Positions 32,943-33,787 of a stretch of 33,787 bases of DNA are shown piece by piece; position 1 is the stretch's first letter; the number at the start of each line of letters is the position of its first letter. The stretch lies in NCBI GenBank assembly GCA_037440385.1, contig JBBIUI010000016.1:1-33787 (forward strand), read 5' to 3'. Under the pieces are notes generated by a model that saw only the letters and a program-made list of their open reading frames with translations, was not told the DNA's origin and searched no databases. Made by a program: the position numbers and the translations under genes. Source of the DNA: CG2-30-68-42 sp037440385 (GTDB taxonomy: Bacteria; Pseudomonadota; Gammaproteobacteria; Burkholderiales; Rhodocyclaceae).

Positions 32943-33787
32943 TCAGTTGCGCGTCTCGACCTGAATCAACGGCTCCTCGGCTTGCGGTTTCGGAGGAGCC
33001 CGGCGGGTGCGACGCGGAGCGGGAGTCGGCGCGGCCTGCGTCTCGGCGATGTCGGATGCCGGGAAGCGGGTTTCCACGAGCACGAGCCCTTTTTCCTTGA
33101 GCGCACCGGCGATGAGCTCTGCGTTCGCTGCCGGCGCTGCCGGCGCCTCGACGGGAGGCGGCGCGGCGGGTCGTACGGTCGCCGAGACCTCGGCTGCGGT
33201 CCGTTCGGCTTCGGATGCGTCATCGGCGATTCGAACCGGCGGCAGGGACGCAGCGGGCGCGCCGGCGATGTCTGCGACCGCCTCGTGCGCAGGACCGACC
33301 GGTACCGGAACGGGAGCCGCTGCGCTGACCTGCGTCGCCTGCTGCGTCGGCGTCGAGCCGCCCGGCTGAGACGGCGCAGCCGCGGACGGCGGAGCCTCTG
33401 CGGCTGGCGGCGTTTCGGTCGCCGGCGACGCCTCGGAAACGCCTGTGTCCTTGCGCCGATCCGCGCGATCGCGGCGGCCGCGGCGATTGCGGCGCCCGTG
33501 TTCCGCACCGGCTGCGGCGTCGGCGGTCTGCGCAACCGGGACGGGCGCCCCGGTTCCGGTCGATCGCATTTCGCCTGTCGATGGCACATCGGCGTTTACG
33601 GCTTCCGACGCTTGAGGCCGCGGCTGCCGTGGCGGACGTGGTGCGCCGGCCCGCCGCTCGGGACGTTCACCGCGTTCCGGGCGCTCGCCTCGTTCGCGCC
33701 GCGGTTCGCGTTGCGCTGCCTCACCCGTGCGTGCCTCGCCCTGGTCGCGCCTGCGAGGCTGCCTGGACGGCGTGTCGCGGCGGGCGC
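32943..33787 (-). CDS. rne: Ribonuclease E, C-terminal region (N-terminal part outside the window)
   Basis: At least 281 residues of a frame that enters from the right edge and ends at 32943. Composition is extremely rich in Arg, Pro, Ala and Glu, with repeated RGERPER units near the edge, an RNRRGRRDRADRR basic patch (about 33460-33500) and a long Ala/Pro linker. It closes with GLVLVETRFPASD and EEPLIQVETRN, an ending I associate with betaproteobacterial RNase E. This region is the natively disordered scaffold that binds RNA and degradosome partners; the catalytic S1 and DNase-I-like domains would lie outside. Apparent internal starts near 33587 are not real. Without the catalytic half the call rests on composition and the C-terminal motif. 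Confidence 0.75.
   Translation of the reverse strand, partial: ARRDTPSRQPRRRDQGEARTGEAAQREPRRERGERPERGERPERRAGAPRPPRQPRPQASEAVNADVPSTGEMRSTGTGAPVPVAQTADAAAGAEHGRRNRRGRRDRADRRKDTGVSEASPATETPPAAEAPPSAAAPSQPGGSTPTQQATQVSAAAPVPVPVGPAHEAVADIAGAPAASLPPVRIADDASEAERTAAEVSATVRPAAPPPVEAPAAPAANAELIAGALKEKGLVLVETRFPASDIAETQAAPTPAPRRTRRAPPKPQAEEPLIQVETRN

Noticed and set aside
33587..33589. Start of a separate small gene at the right end
   Set aside because: The same frame stays open to the window edge with the same Arg/Pro-rich composition, so it is the interior of the RNase E tail.

Overview
The window is about two thirds GC and dense with genes. The gene families point to a betaproteobacterium, probably Burkholderiales-like: a Bug-family (TctC) binding protein, a formate dehydrogenase locus with DUF3305/DUF3306 genes, a TyrB-UvrB-phosphatase neighbourhood and an RNase E with an Arg/Pro/Ala-rich tail. 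No phage, integrase, insertion sequence or CRISPR array was seen, so this looks like core and metabolic-accessory chromosome.

Layout. (1) 1-3242, minus strand: an uptake and catabolism operon. It holds a two-subunit UxaA-family lyase, best matched to (2R)-sulfolactate sulfo-lyase SuyAB, then the binding protein TctC and the start of the permease TctA. A 20-bp perfect palindrome overlaps its likely promoter (3320-3360). (2) 3535-10658, plus strand: the translation ATPase EttA, a nucleotide cyclase fused to an FHA domain, a TauE/SafE-type exporter, and a PhnD-like periplasmic protein translationally coupled to a HAMP-PAS-PAS-GGDEF-EAL protein. The last gene is broken by a frameshift/deletion in its second PAS domain. 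(3) 10675-14429, minus strand: moaA-fdhD-mobA-moeA, a chain in which every gene overlaps the next, for molybdenum cofactor synthesis and formate dehydrogenase sulfuration. (4) 14486-23707, plus strand and divergent from (3): a periplasmic formate dehydrogenase operon with DUF3305, DUF3306, a polyferredoxin, a TorD-type chaperone, a small Tat-signal protein, FdhA (cysteine type), FdhB, a small lipoprotein, FdhC and a small Ala/Lys-rich exported protein. Regions 3 and 4 together cover cofactor supply, insertion and enzyme subunits. (5) 23735-26013: a decayed sodC remnant, tRNA-Asn with a clear promoter, and an AsmA-like membrane protein whose frame is cut by one in-frame TGA. (6) 26030-33787: TyrB-type aminotransferase, UvrB, an inverted/tandem repeat cluster, a MepK/YcbK-like endopeptidase facing an L,D-transpeptidase, a low-molecular-weight tyrosine phosphatase, and the C-terminal part of RNase E.

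The most unusual points are three damaged reading frames within about 15 kb (the GGDEF-EAL protein, sodC and the AsmA-like gene), the operator at the sulfolactate-type operon, the intercistronic stem-loop between tctC and tctA, and the poorly characterised small proteins of the formate dehydrogenase locus. All family names come from recognising motifs and sequence patterns; no database search was run.
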